Of a DNA stretch of 18,571 nucleotides, positions 9,248 through 16,616 are shown piece by piece. Within the stretch, counting starts at the first letter, position 1, and each line of letters opens with the position of its first letter. The stretch comes from Burkholderiales bacterium. Lineage in GTDB: Bacteria; Pseudomonadota; Gammaproteobacteria; Burkholderiales; SG8-39. The stretch covers positions 1 to 18,571 of the forward strand of contig DAIDTN010000244.1 of the NCBI GenBank assembly GCA_027457185.1, given 5' to 3'. A model generated the notes under the pieces. It saw nothing but the letters and a program-made list of their open reading frames with translations, was not told the origin of the DNA and made no database searches. The position numbers and the translations under genes are program-made.

Positions 9248-10474
9248 ATGCGTCGATCCTTGGTTTTGGTTGCAGCAGTCCTGGCAAGCGTGCTGGTGGC
9301 GGGCTGCGGTAGCGGCGGCAGCTCCGCCAGTCCGCCGGCCAACCTGGTTGCGGTTCCCGGCGATCACAGGATCACCGTCACCTGGCCGGTGGATTCCAAC
9401 GTGGACTATTGGCTGTTCTATGCAAACGCAAGCAGCATATCAACTTCGAACTGGACCACGATACCCGGCTCGGTAGCGGTGATGGGCGCAAGTTCGCCTT
9501 ACGTGGTGACCGGGCTGACGAACGGCGCCGTCTATTCTTTTACCGTTAACGGCCGTGTCAGCGGCGGTCCCGGCGGCCCGGGCACCCCTTCGGTATCGGC
9601 GGTACCCCGGCTCGCAGGAACCGCGACCGCGACTTTGCCCGTTCCCTGGACCGCGGCGGCGGCGCTCGGCGCCAGTGATTTGCGCGGGGTGACCTGGGGC
9701 ACGGTGTTTGTCGCAGTCGGCGCCAGCGGCGACATGTATTCGAGCCCCGACGGGATCACCTGGACAGCCTTGAACTCAGGCGTCGCCGGCAACCTCAACG
9801 CCGCGGTCTACCGTGGCGGCGTGTATCTGGCGGCTGGCGACGGCGGCACCATGCTTTACTCGACCGATGCAATCAACTGGACGCCGCAAAATACGAGCTC
9901 CGCCAACAACCTGTATGCGGTTGCAAGCAGTTCTGCGTTGTTCGTGGCGGTGGGTGCCAATGGGACTATCGTATCCAGTGCCGACGGCGTCACCTGGACC
10001 GCAGTGCCCAATTCGGGCACGACGAACAATTTGTATCAGGTGATGTTCGCCCCCACCGGCTTGTGGATCGCGGTCGGCGCCAACGGCACTTTGCTCACCA
10101 GTACCGACGCCAGCACCTGGACTGCCGTCAACTCGGGCACGGCGCGCGACCTGAAGGGCATCGCCTATGGCATAAGCACGGCCAGCAATGCCGGCTTGTA
10201 TGTCGGCGTCGGCGCGAATGGGACGCTCATCACCAGCCCCGATGCATCAAACTGGACGGCGCAGACCGCGATCGGCCCGGGCAACCTGTCCGCGGTAACC
10301 TTTGGAACGCAATTCATCGCGGTCGGCGCCAGCGGGAGCATTTTCACCAGCACCGACGGCACAAGCTGGGCAGCCCAGCCCTCGACCATCGGCAGCAATC
10401 TGAATGCGATTGTCTTTGCCCCTTACATGTACTCGGTGGTTGGAGCGGCCGGCGCGAATCTGTTGGCGCAATAG
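9248..10474 (+). CDS. Predicted lipoprotein with fibronectin-III-like domain and seven-bladed beta-propeller repeats
   Basis: I do not recognise a named gene. The 408-residue product begins with a lipoprotein signal peptide (MRRSLVLVAAVLASVLVAGC, lipid cysteine C20), then a Ser/Gly linker. Residues 30-120 resemble a fibronectin type III fold (ITVTW, DYWLFYAN, YVVTGLTNGAVYSFTVNG). Residues 130-408 are repeats of about 39 residues with the pattern [F/L]VAVGANGT-hydrophobic-x-S-[S/T]-D-x-x-x-W-T-A. Tryptophans recur at 134, 172, 211, 250, 291, 336 and 374. Such repeats resemble BNR/Ycf48-type propellers. The ATG at 9248 is favoured by a GAGG site 6 nt upstream. It is flanked by gaps and a convergent moaC, so it is probably transcribed alone. 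It should be anchored in a membrane facing the periplasm or the outside; binding of a ligand or polymer is only a guess. No catalytic motif is seen. Confidence 0.8.
   Translation: MRRSLVLVAAVLASVLVAGCGSGGSSASPPANLVAVPGDHRITVTWPVDSNVDYWLFYANASSISTSNWTTIPGSVAVMGASSPYVVTGLTNGAVYSFTVNGRVSGGPGGPGTPSVSAVPRLAGTATATLPVPWTAAAALGASDLRGVTWGTVFVAVGASGDMYSSPDGITWTALNSGVAGNLNAAVYRGGVYLAAGDGGTMLYSTDAINWTPQNTSSANNLYAVASSSALFVAVGANGTIVSSADGVTWTAVPNSGTTNNLYQVMFAPTGLWIAVGANGTLLTSTDASTWTAVNSGTARDLKGIAYGISTASNAGLYVGVGANGTLITSPDASNWTAQTAIGPGNLSAVTFGTQFIAVGASGSIFTSTDGTSWAAQPSTIGSNLNAIVFAPYMYSVVGAAGANLLAQ
9647..10471 (+). repeat. Protein-level tandem repeats forming the predicted beta-propeller
   Basis: Seven degenerate units of 38-45 codons encode the propeller blades. 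Each blade carries a GANGT/GASGS-type turn and ends at a W-T/A-A strand; spacings between the marker tryptophans are 38, 39, 39, 41, 45 and 38 residues. The last unit stops after its third strand (ANLLAQ), while a lone W-T-A strand stands in front of the first full unit, as expected for ring closure. The DNA copies have diverged, so this is not a recent expansion. Confidence 0.75.
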
Positions 10475-10520
10475 CAAGGCGGTCGATCCGACAGGCGGTG
10501 AAGCCAGCCCGTCGTAGAAA

Positions 10521-11030
10521 TCATTCCGGAGCGGAATTGAGGTAATGCCCGGACTTGCCGCCCACTTTCTCCAGCAGCAGCACCCCTTCGATGCGCATGC
10601 CGCGGTCCACCGCCTTGCACATGTCGTAAATCGTGAGCAGGCCGACGCTGACTGCGGTCAGGGCTTCCATTTCGACGCCGGTTCGGCCCAGGGTTTCGAC
10701 CGTAACGGTGAGCGTGATGCCGCAGCCGGCGCTATCGCGTTCGAATTCGGCACCCACCCGCGTCAGCGCCAGCGGGTGCGCCAGCGGAATCAGGTCCGCG
10801 GTGCGCTTTGCCGCCTGGATCGCGGCGAGGCGGGCCACCCCCAGCACGTCGCCTTTTTTTGCCGTGCCCGCCTCGATCAGGCGCAGGGTCGCCGCTTGCA
10901 TGCGGATGCTGCCGCGGGCCCGGGCAATGCGCCGCGTTTCCGCCTTGGCGCCTACGTCGACCATGTGCGCCTGGCCGCGCGCGTCGAAATGGCTAAGCTT
11001 TTTCGTCTTTGCCGGGGAACTTCGTTTCAT
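10521..11030 (-). CDS. moaC: Cyclic pyranopterin monophosphate synthase MoaC
   Basis: MoaC acts in the first stage of molybdenum cofactor synthesis: with the radical-SAM enzyme MoaA it converts GTP through a cyclopterin intermediate to cyclic pyranopterin monophosphate, in the cytoplasm. The 169-residue product matches the family over its whole length: HMVDVGAKAETRR, AAKRTADLIPLAHPL, GRTGVEMEALTAVSVGLLTIYDMCKAVDRGM and GGKSG. Active-site candidates are K29, H85, E120/E122, D136 and K139; D136 and K139 lie in the motif that holds D128 and K131 of the E. coli enzyme. The usual Cys in LIPLCHPL is Ala (A84). The start at 11030 gives a slightly long N-terminus and has no obvious Shine-Dalgarno sequence in front. 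The gene converges on the lipoprotein gene (46-nt gap) and diverges from the protease gene. Other moa genes are not in view. Confidence 0.96.
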   Translation of the reverse strand: MKRSSPAKTKKLSHFDARGQAHMVDVGAKAETRRIARARGSIRMQAATLRLIEAGTAKKGDVLGVARLAAIQAAKRTADLIPLAHPLALTRVGAEFERDSAGCGITLTVTVETLGRTGVEMEALTAVSVGLLTIYDMCKAVDRGMRIEGVLLLEKVGGKSGHYLNSAPE

Positions 11031-11049
11031 AGCGGAGTATCATAACATC
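11031..11049. promoter_or_regulatory. 19-nt divergent gap between moaC and the M48 protease gene
   Basis: Only 19 bases separate the two divergent start codons. A GGAG at 11034-11037, 12 nt before the protease ATG, is the only ribosome-binding-site candidate, and its spacing is long. There is no room for a promoter of either gene, so the promoters must lie inside the neighbouring coding sequences. Confidence 0.4.
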
Positions 11050-12474
11050 ATGCGTTTCAGCAGCTTGTTCGTGTTGTGTCTGGCGTTCGCGCCGCCCGTG
11101 CTGGCCGACGGCCTGCCCGATCTGGGCGATAGCTCGCAACTCACGGTCACGCCACAAATGGAGCGCCGCGTGGGCGAGGAGGCGATGCGCGACATACGCC
11201 TGCACGATCCTGCTTTCGACGACGACGCGGAGGCTACCGCGTATCTCAACGTTCTCGGCGACCGCCTGGTCGCCAGCAGCCAGGACGCGCACCAGCCGTT
11301 CGAATTTTTCCTGGTCAAGGACCCGACGCTGAATGCGTTCGCCCTGCCGGGGGGCTTCATCGGCGTGAATACCGGGACGATCGTGACCGCCCAGAGCGAA
11401 TCGGAACTGGCCGCGGTGCTGGCGCACGAGATCGCGCACGTGACGCAGCATCACATGGCGCGCATGGCGGCCAAACAGGGCCAGCTGTCGCTGGCGATGC
11501 TGGCGGCAATGGCGCTGGCAATCGTCGCGCGCAACTCCCAGGCGGGATCGGCGGTGGCGACCATCGGGCAGGCGGGCGCAATCACCGCACAGATCGGCTA
11601 TTCGCGCGAGTTCGAGCGCGAAGCCGACCGCATCGGCTTCCACACCCTGCAGAAAGCCGGCTTCGATGTGCGCGCCATGCCCGCGTTTTTTCTGCGTATG
11701 CAAAAGGCGGGGCGCCTGTACGAAAACAACGCCCCCGCCTATTTGCGCGACCACCCGATTACCACCGAGCGCATCGCCGACGCCGAGAATCGGGTTCAGG
11801 GACTGCCCTACAAGCAGGTACCCGACAGCCTCGACTTCCAGCTGGTGCGCGCCAAGCTGCGCGCCCAACAGGGCGCACCGCGCGATACCCTGGCGCTGCT
11901 CCAAGCGGATCTGCGCGACAGGAAATACAGCAACGAAATTGCGGCTCGCTATGGTGTGGCCGTGGCCTTGTTGCGCGCGCAGGAGCCGGTTCGCGCCGCG
12001 GCCGAACTCGCGCCGCTGCTGAAGACCACCGAGCATCCCATGCTCGCAGGGCTGGAAGCGCGCATCAAGCGGGCCAATGGCGACGACAAGGGCGCGCTCG
12101 CCGTGCTCAAGCACGCGCTGCTGCGCTATCCCGACGACCGCGCGCTCAACTATGCCTGCATCGAGACGCGGCAGCGGCTCGGGAAAAATAGCGATGCCGC
12201 GGCGCTGCTGGATCAGCAGATCAGGAATTTTCCGAACGACGCGCGGCTGTATGAGCTGCAGGCGAAGGGCTATTCGTCCGAGGGCAAGCAACTGCTGGCG
12301 CACCAGGCCCAGGCGGAAGCCTACGTGCTGCAGGGCAGTCTGCCGGCGGCGATCGAGCAGTTGCAGCTGGCGCAAAAAAGCGGCGACGGCGATTTCTACC
12401 AGCTCTCCAGCGTCGACGCTCGCCTGCGCGATTTGCGCGCACAGCTGGCGCAGCAGAAGAAGGACGACAAGTAA
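11050..12474 (+). CDS. bepA: BepA/YfgC-like periplasmic M48 metalloprotease with TPR tail
   Basis: This is a zinc metalloprotease and chaperone-like factor that, in E. coli (BepA, 487 residues), checks outer-membrane protein and LptD assembly at the BAM complex. The product has 474 residues. A signal peptide ends near VLA-D (cleavage after residue 19), placing it in the periplasm. The zinc motif HEIAH is at 126-130, with the third ligand E191 in EREADRIG. H235 in RDHPITTERI matches the position of the regulatory histidine H246 of E. coli BepA. An Ala/Met-rich helix (about 145-182) sits between the zinc motif and EADRIG, as in the family. Residues from about 255 to 470 are helical TPR-like repeats. 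The frame stays open upstream of 11050 through the antisense of moaC, but only the start at 11050 gives a clean signal peptide. It diverges from moaC by 19 nt. Confidence 0.92.
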   Translation: MRFSSLFVLCLAFAPPVLADGLPDLGDSSQLTVTPQMERRVGEEAMRDIRLHDPAFDDDAEATAYLNVLGDRLVASSQDAHQPFEFFLVKDPTLNAFALPGGFIGVNTGTIVTAQSESELAAVLAHEIAHVTQHHMARMAAKQGQLSLAMLAAMALAIVARNSQAGSAVATIGQAGAITAQIGYSREFEREADRIGFHTLQKAGFDVRAMPAFFLRMQKAGRLYENNAPAYLRDHPITTERIADAENRVQGLPYKQVPDSLDFQLVRAKLRAQQGAPRDTLALLQADLRDRKYSNEIAARYGVAVALLRAQEPVRAAAELAPLLKTTEHPMLAGLEARIKRANGDDKGALAVLKHALLRYPDDRALNYACIETRQRLGKNSDAAALLDQQIRNFPNDARLYELQAKGYSSEGKQLLAHQAQAEAYVLQGSLPAAIEQLQLAQKSGDGDFYQLSSVDARLRDLRAQLAQQKKDDK

Positions 12475-12749
12475 CGCCGGTTCGGTCTGCTTTGCCGGGC
12501 CTTTCGGAACAGGCATCGGCCGGCAGCGCGGAGGTCGAGTCAGGCGTCGGCGAGCAGCCGCTCCCCGCCATTTGTACCGGCCGCGTCCAGCCGCGATCCG
12601 GCCAATCAGCCAGCCTTATCAGCAAATCAAAATCTCTGGCTTGTGAGCGCTCCCGCCACTGCGCACAATGACGGCAGTTTTGCTGTCGCAGGTCGGCGCG
12701 TTCGGGCTGCGGCCAAGTCAACAGGCCTATTCAAAAAAGAGGCAAAGAA
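12475..12749. other. Intergenic region upstream of sat
   Basis: No gene is evident in these 275 bases. An AT-richer stretch at 12614-12635 lies between GCCAG (12609-12613) and CTGGC (12636-12640), a short inverted pair. A weak promoter candidate follows: TTGTGA at 12641-12646 and ACAATG at 12665-12670 with an 18-nt spacer. No T-tailed terminator for the protease gene is seen. The sat-apr promoter is most likely somewhere here, but the call of exact boxes is weak. AGAGG at 12738-12742, 7 nt before the sat ATG, is a good ribosome binding site. Confidence 0.45.
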
Positions 12750-13967
12750 ATGTCCAAACTGGTCCATCCTCACGGAGGGGGATCGCTCAAGCCCTTGTTG
12801 CTCGAGGGTGCCGCGCTGAAAGCGGAACTGGCGCGGGCGCAAGCGTTGCCGCGGCTGCGGGTTTCCTCGCGCGAAAAAGGCGATCTGATCATGCTCGGCA
12901 TCGGCGGCTTCACCCCGCTCGACGGTTTCATGACCCACGCCGACTGGCAGGGCGTATGCGACGGCTATCGCATGGCGAGTGGGCTGTTCTGGCCGATTCC
13001 GATCACGCTGTCCGCGGACAAGGCGGCGGCCGCGGGGATCAACACCGGCAGCGAGCTCGCACTCGTCGATCCCGATTCGGACGCGATTCTCGCAACCATG
13101 AAGGTGACCGAGAAATATGTGATCGACAAAGCGCACGAATGCATGTCGGTGTTCCGCACTGCGGATGCCGAGCATCCCGGCGTGAAGATGGTCTTGGCGC
13201 AGGGCGAGTTCAACCTCGCCGGCCCGGTCAAGGTGCTCTCCGACGGCGGCTTCAAGGAAAGATACGGCGCGCTGTTCATGACCCCGGCGGAGACCCGCGC
13301 CGAATTTGAGCGCCTCGGATGGTCGAAGGTAGCGGCGTTCCAGACGCGCAATCCCATGCACCGCTCGCACGAGTACCTGGCCAAGGTCGCGATCGAAACC
13401 TGCGACGGGGTGCTGGTGCATTCGCTGCTGGGCGCGCTCAAACCCGGCGACATTCCGGCCGATGTGCGCACCCATGCGATCTCGTCTCTGATGGATAAGT
13501 ATTTCGTCAAGAACACCGTGGTGCAGGCGGGCTATCCGCTCGACATGCGCTATGCCGGCCCGCGCGAAGCGCTGCTGCATGCGCTGTTCCGCCAGAACTA
13601 CGGCTGCTCGCACCAGATCGTCGGCCGCGACCACGCGGGCGTGGGCAGCTATTACGGCCCGTTCGATGCGCACCATATTTTCGACCAGATCCCGCAGGGG
13701 TCGCTGGAGACCCAGCCGCTCAAAATAGACTGGACCTTCTGGTGCTACCAGTGCGGCGGCATGGCGTCGGCGCGCACCTGTCCGCACGACGAAAAAGACC
13801 GGCTCAACGTCTCCGGGACCAAACTGAGGAAGTGGCTGTCCGAAGGCAGCCCGGTGCCGGCCGAATTCAGCCGGCCGGAGGTGCTCGCGATTCTGCGCGA
13901 GTATTACGCCACGCTCGAAGCGCACGAAAAAGTCGAAGTGAAGCTCGCCGGGCATTCCGCGCGCTAG
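12750..13967 (+). CDS. sat: Dissimilatory ATP sulfurylase (sulfate adenylyltransferase)
   Basis: Sat interconverts ATP plus sulfate with APS plus pyrophosphate. In a sulfur oxidiser it runs toward ATP and sulfate, using the APS made by AprBA. The product has 405 residues, the size of the single-chain Sat found in sulfur oxidisers and sulfate reducers; it is not the CysD/CysN type. The nucleotide and sulfate site motif QTRNPMHRSH is at 198-207 and GRDHAG at 292-297. C332, C335, C344 and H346 (CYQC ... CPH) form a probable zinc-binding site, known in Thermus and archaeal relatives. There is no APS-kinase domain. The ATG at 12750 has an AGAGG site 7 nt upstream. aprB follows after 48 nt, so the genes are probably one transcription unit. 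Dissimilatory use is inferred from the aprBA linkage. Confidence 0.96.
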   Translation: MSKLVHPHGGGSLKPLLLEGAALKAELARAQALPRLRVSSREKGDLIMLGIGGFTPLDGFMTHADWQGVCDGYRMASGLFWPIPITLSADKAAAAGINTGSELALVDPDSDAILATMKVTEKYVIDKAHECMSVFRTADAEHPGVKMVLAQGEFNLAGPVKVLSDGGFKERYGALFMTPAETRAEFERLGWSKVAAFQTRNPMHRSHEYLAKVAIETCDGVLVHSLLGALKPGDIPADVRTHAISSLMDKYFVKNTVVQAGYPLDMRYAGPREALLHALFRQNYGCSHQIVGRDHAGVGSYYGPFDAHHIFDQIPQGSLETQPLKIDWTFWCYQCGGMASARTCPHDEKDRLNVSGTKLRKWLSEGSPVPAEFSRPEVLAILREYYATLEAHEKVEVKLAGHSAR

Positions 13968-14001
13968 TTGGGGAATTTGTTTTCTGAAGCTGTTTTTTTC
14001 T

Positions 14002-14007
14002 AGGAGG
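14002..14007 (+). promoter_or_regulatory. Near-perfect ribosome binding site of aprB
   Basis: AGGAGG lies 8 nt before the aprB ATG and directly behind a run of seven T (13993-13999). It is the strongest Shine-Dalgarno sequence in the window and fixes the aprB start. It suggests high translation of the reductase, as expected for an abundant energy-metabolism enzyme. Confidence 0.8.
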
Positions 14008-14015
14008 TAGTAACG

Positions 14016-14480
14016 ATGCCGACATTCGTCCGTACCGAAAAATGCGACGGCTGCAAGGGGCAGGACAAGACCGCGTGCATGTACATATGCCCGCACGACC
14101 TGATGCATCTGGACCGCGATGGTGCAGTGACGGGCCACGCGATGAAGGCCTACAACGTGGAACCGGAGCAGTGCTGGGAGTGCTATTCCTGCGTCAAGAT
14201 CTGTCCGCAGAACGCGATCGAGGTGCGCCATTACGCCGACATCGTACCGCTCGGCGCCTCGGTGCAGCCTTTGCGCGGAACCGATTCCATCATGTGGACC
14301 ATCAAGTTCAGGAACGGGACCATGAAGCGCTTCAAGTTCCCGATCCGCACCACGCCCGAATGCTCGGCCGATCCTTACGGCGGCAAGCCCAAGGCCGACA
14401 TGGCCGAAATCGAAAAGCACGACGTACTGTTCACCAAAAGCACGCACGCGGGCGACCGCAGCCAGTTCGTCAAGGGATAG
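14016..14480 (+). CDS. aprB: Dissimilatory adenylylsulfate (APS) reductase beta subunit
   Basis: AprB is the iron-sulfur subunit that moves electrons between the AprA flavin and an external partner. The product has 154 residues, the usual size. Eight cysteines for two [4Fe-4S] clusters are all present: C10, C13, C21 and C25, and C53, C56, C59 and C63 (CDGCKGQDKTAC, CWECYSCVKIC). The ferredoxin-like part is followed by a beta-strand segment (IMWTIKFRNGTMKRFKFPI) and a C-terminal tail (about 110-154) of the type that wraps around AprA. It is cytoplasmic, with no signal peptide. The gene sits between sat (48 nt) and aprA (120 nt). In this family the enzyme works reductively in sulfate reducers and oxidatively in sulfur oxidisers; the proteobacterial context favours oxidation of sulfite to APS here. 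No aprM or qmo gene flanks it. Confidence 0.97.
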   Translation: MPTFVRTEKCDGCKGQDKTACMYICPHDLMHLDRDGAVTGHAMKAYNVEPEQCWECYSCVKICPQNAIEVRHYADIVPLGASVQPLRGTDSIMWTIKFRNGTMKRFKFPIRTTPECSADPYGGKPKADMAEIEKHDVLFTKSTHAGDRSQFVKG

Positions 14481-14554
14481 ACAGGCAATCATGGAGCGTC
14501 GCGCTTGGCTCGCATTGCGTGCCCGCGCTTCGGACTGAACTTTTTTTCGGCAGA

Positions 14555-14573
14555 GGGCTACAGGGTTTAGCCC
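14555..14573 (+). other. Hairpin in the aprB-aprA intergenic leader
   Basis: GGGCTA (14555-14560) and TAGCCC (14568-14573) form a perfect 6-bp stem with a 7-nt loop. It lies 27 nt before the aprA start and just after a T7 run (14541-14547). The T-run comes before, not after, the stem, so it is not a standard terminator. It may shape stability or translation of the aprA message. AAGGA at 14588-14592, 8 nt before the ATG, is the aprA ribosome binding site. Confidence 0.4.
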
Positions 14574-14600
14574 AAGCCGCAATGAGAAAGGAAATCTGCA

Positions 14601-16511
14601 ATGGCTGAATATGTGTTTGGCAATCCTGAAGTCATCGAAGAAGAAGTCGACATGCTCATCATCGGCGGCGGCATGGCCGCCTCCGGCACCGCCTTCGAGG
14701 TCCCGCGCTGGATCGAAGGCACGGGCCTGAAAGTCAAGCTGGTGGACAAGGCGGCGTTGTCGCGCTCGGGCGCTGTCGCGCAGGGCCTGTCGGCGATCAA
14801 CACCTACATGGGCGACAACGACCCCGCCGATTACGTGCGCTACGTGCGCAACGACCTGATGGGCATCGTGCGCGAAGACCTGATCTACGACGTCGGCCGC
14901 CATGTCGACGACTCGGTGCACAATTTCGAGGACTGGGGCCTGCCGATCTGGAAAGCCCAGGGAGACGAGGAAAAATCGCTGCGCGCGGGCGGCAAGCCGG
15001 TGCGCTCGGGCCGCTGGCAGATCATGATCAACGGAGAGTCCTACAAGTGGATCGTGGCCGAGGCGGCGAAGAAGGCCCTCGGCATGGACAAGATCCAGGA
15101 GCGCGTGTTCATCGTGCGCCTGATCAACGACAAGAACGACCCGACCCGCATCGCGGGCGCGGCGGGCTTTTCGGTGCGCGAACACAAGCTCTATATCTAC
15201 AAGTTCAAGGCCTGCATGCTTGCCGCCGGCGGCGCGGTGAACGTGTTCCGCCCGCGCTCGGTGGGCGAGGGCGGCGGGCGCGCCTGGTTCCCGGTGTGGA
15301 ATGCGGGTTCGACCTATTCGATGGCGGCGGAGGCTGGCGCCGAAATGACCATGATGGAAAACCGCTTCGTGCCGGCGCGCTTCAAGGACGGCTACGGCCC
15401 GGTGGGCGCCTGGTTCCTGCTGTTCAAGGCCAAGGTACAGAACGGCATGGGCGAGGACTACGGCACGCTGCGCGGCGATGTCATCAAGGACGAGAAGCGC
15501 TTCGGCAAGTACGGCCAGGGCGTGCCCGGCACCTGCCTGCGCAACCACATCATGCTGGAGGAGATGATCAACGGCCGCGGCCCGATCTTCATGGACACGC
15601 CGACCGCGCTGGCCAAGCTGGGCGAAAAAATGACGCCGAAGGAATTGAAGCACCTCGAAGCCGAGGCCTGGGAGGACTTCCTCGACATGACCATCAGCCA
15701 GTGCGGCATCTGGGCCGGCGAGAACGTCGAGCCGGAAAAGACCATGTCGGAGATCATGCCGACCGAGCCGTACCTGCTCGGCTCGCACTCGGGCTGCGCC
15801 GGCCTGTGGGTGTCGGGCCCGACCGATCTTCCGGGCGTGCCCAAGGAATGGTCTTGGGGCTATCGCAGCATGACCACGGTGAAGGGCCTGTTCTCGGCCG
15901 GCGACGGCGTCGGCGCTTCGGGGCACAAGTTCTCCTCGGGCTCGCATGCCGAAGGGCGCATCGCCGGCAAGGCGATGGTCAAGTACTGCCTCGACAACAA
16001 GGACTGGAAGCCCGAACTCGACCGCAGCACGCAGGATCTCGTCGACGAGATCTACAAGCCGGTGCGCACCTTCCTCGAGCACAAGGACTACACCACGGCG
16101 ATCGACATCAATCCGCACTACATCACGCCCAAGATGCTGCAGTTCCGGCTGCAGAAGATCATGGACGAGTACGTCGCCGGCGTGGGGACCTACTACCGCA
16201 CCAACAAGAAGCTGCTCGAGATCGCGGAGTTCAAGCTCGGTATGCTGAAGGAAGACTCGCTCAAGATGCGCGCCAAGGACCTGCACGAGCTGCTGCGCGC
16301 CTGGGAGAACTACCATCGCATCATGTCGGCCGAGGCGCACATGAAACACATCCAGTTCCGCGAGGAAACCCGCTATCCGGGCTTCTACTACCACATGGAC
16401 TACAACTACATCGACGATGCAAACTGGAAGTGCTTCAGCAATTCGCGCTACGACAAGACGACCAAGAAGTGGACGCTGAAGAAGGTCCCGTACGTGCAGG
16501 TCATCAAGTAG
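14601..16511 (+). CDS. aprA: Dissimilatory adenylylsulfate (APS) reductase alpha subunit
   Basis: AprA is the catalytic FAD subunit; with AprB it interconverts sulfite plus AMP and APS in the cytoplasm. The product has 636 residues, within the normal range. It belongs to the fumarate reductase-like flavoprotein fold: the dinucleotide motif IIGGGMAASG is at 20-29, LSRSGAVAQGLSAIN at 53-67, and the C-terminal FAD motif GLFSAGDGVGASGHKFSSGS at 429-448. R260 in VPARFKDGYGPVG and H396 in GSHSG lie in the motifs carrying the catalytic Arg and His of the Archaeoglobus enzyme. W229 and W233 lie in the active-site tryptophan stretch RAWFPVW. The enzyme looks intact. It follows aprB by 120 nt with a hairpin between them, and is followed by two hairpins before the next gene. 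An oxidative role is inferred from the genome type. Confidence 0.97.
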   Translation: MAEYVFGNPEVIEEEVDMLIIGGGMAASGTAFEVPRWIEGTGLKVKLVDKAALSRSGAVAQGLSAINTYMGDNDPADYVRYVRNDLMGIVREDLIYDVGRHVDDSVHNFEDWGLPIWKAQGDEEKSLRAGGKPVRSGRWQIMINGESYKWIVAEAAKKALGMDKIQERVFIVRLINDKNDPTRIAGAAGFSVREHKLYIYKFKACMLAAGGAVNVFRPRSVGEGGGRAWFPVWNAGSTYSMAAEAGAEMTMMENRFVPARFKDGYGPVGAWFLLFKAKVQNGMGEDYGTLRGDVIKDEKRFGKYGQGVPGTCLRNHIMLEEMINGRGPIFMDTPTALAKLGEKMTPKELKHLEAEAWEDFLDMTISQCGIWAGENVEPEKTMSEIMPTEPYLLGSHSGCAGLWVSGPTDLPGVPKEWSWGYRSMTTVKGLFSAGDGVGASGHKFSSGSHAEGRIAGKAMVKYCLDNKDWKPELDRSTQDLVDEIYKPVRTFLEHKDYTTAIDINPHYITPKMLQFRLQKIMDEYVAGVGTYYRTNKKLLEIAEFKLGMLKEDSLKMRAKDLHELLRAWENYHRIMSAEAHMKHIQFREETRYPGFYYHMDYNYIDDANWKCFSNSRYDKTTKKWTLKKVPYVQVIK

Positions 16512-16544
16512 CCGCTGCGCCGAACAGGCGCTAGTCCAGTCTGG

Positions 16545-16569
16545 GGTCTGGGTATAATCTACCCAGACC
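16545..16569 (+). other. Perfect 10-bp inverted repeat downstream of aprA, with TATAAT at its tip
   Basis: GGTCTGGGTA (16545-16554) and TACCCAGACC (16560-16569) pair perfectly around the 5-nt loop TAATC. The left arm end and the loop together spell TATAAT at 16553-16558. It starts 34 nt after the aprA stop. It could protect the 3' end of the message, act as part of a terminator (CTGTTTTG follows), or be an operator over a promoter for the downstream pair. No convincing -35 box is seen upstream. Confidence 0.6.
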
Positions 16570-16585
16570 ACTCTGTTTTGGGACC

Positions 16586-16616
16586 GCCCGGGCGAAACCC
16601 TAGCCCGGGCTGTTTT
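16586..16616 (+). terminator. Probable intrinsic terminator after aprA
   Basis: Two copies of GCCCGGGC (16586-16593 and 16603-16610) form an all-GC 8-bp stem with a 9-nt loop, followed directly by TGTTTTG. The tail has only four consecutive T, so termination may be partial and let some transcription pass into the ykgJ-like gene. Confidence 0.6.

Noticed and set aside
10523..10537. Small inverted repeat ATTCCG/CGGAAT at the convergent ends of the lipoprotein gene and moaC
   Set aside because: The 6-bp stem with 3-nt loop lies inside the moaC C-terminal codons and has no T-tract on either strand, so it is too weak to call a bidirectional terminator.
10633..11049. N-terminal extension of the M48 protease frame back to 10633
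   Set aside because: The extension is the antisense of moaC and would bury the signal peptide that starts cleanly at 11050.
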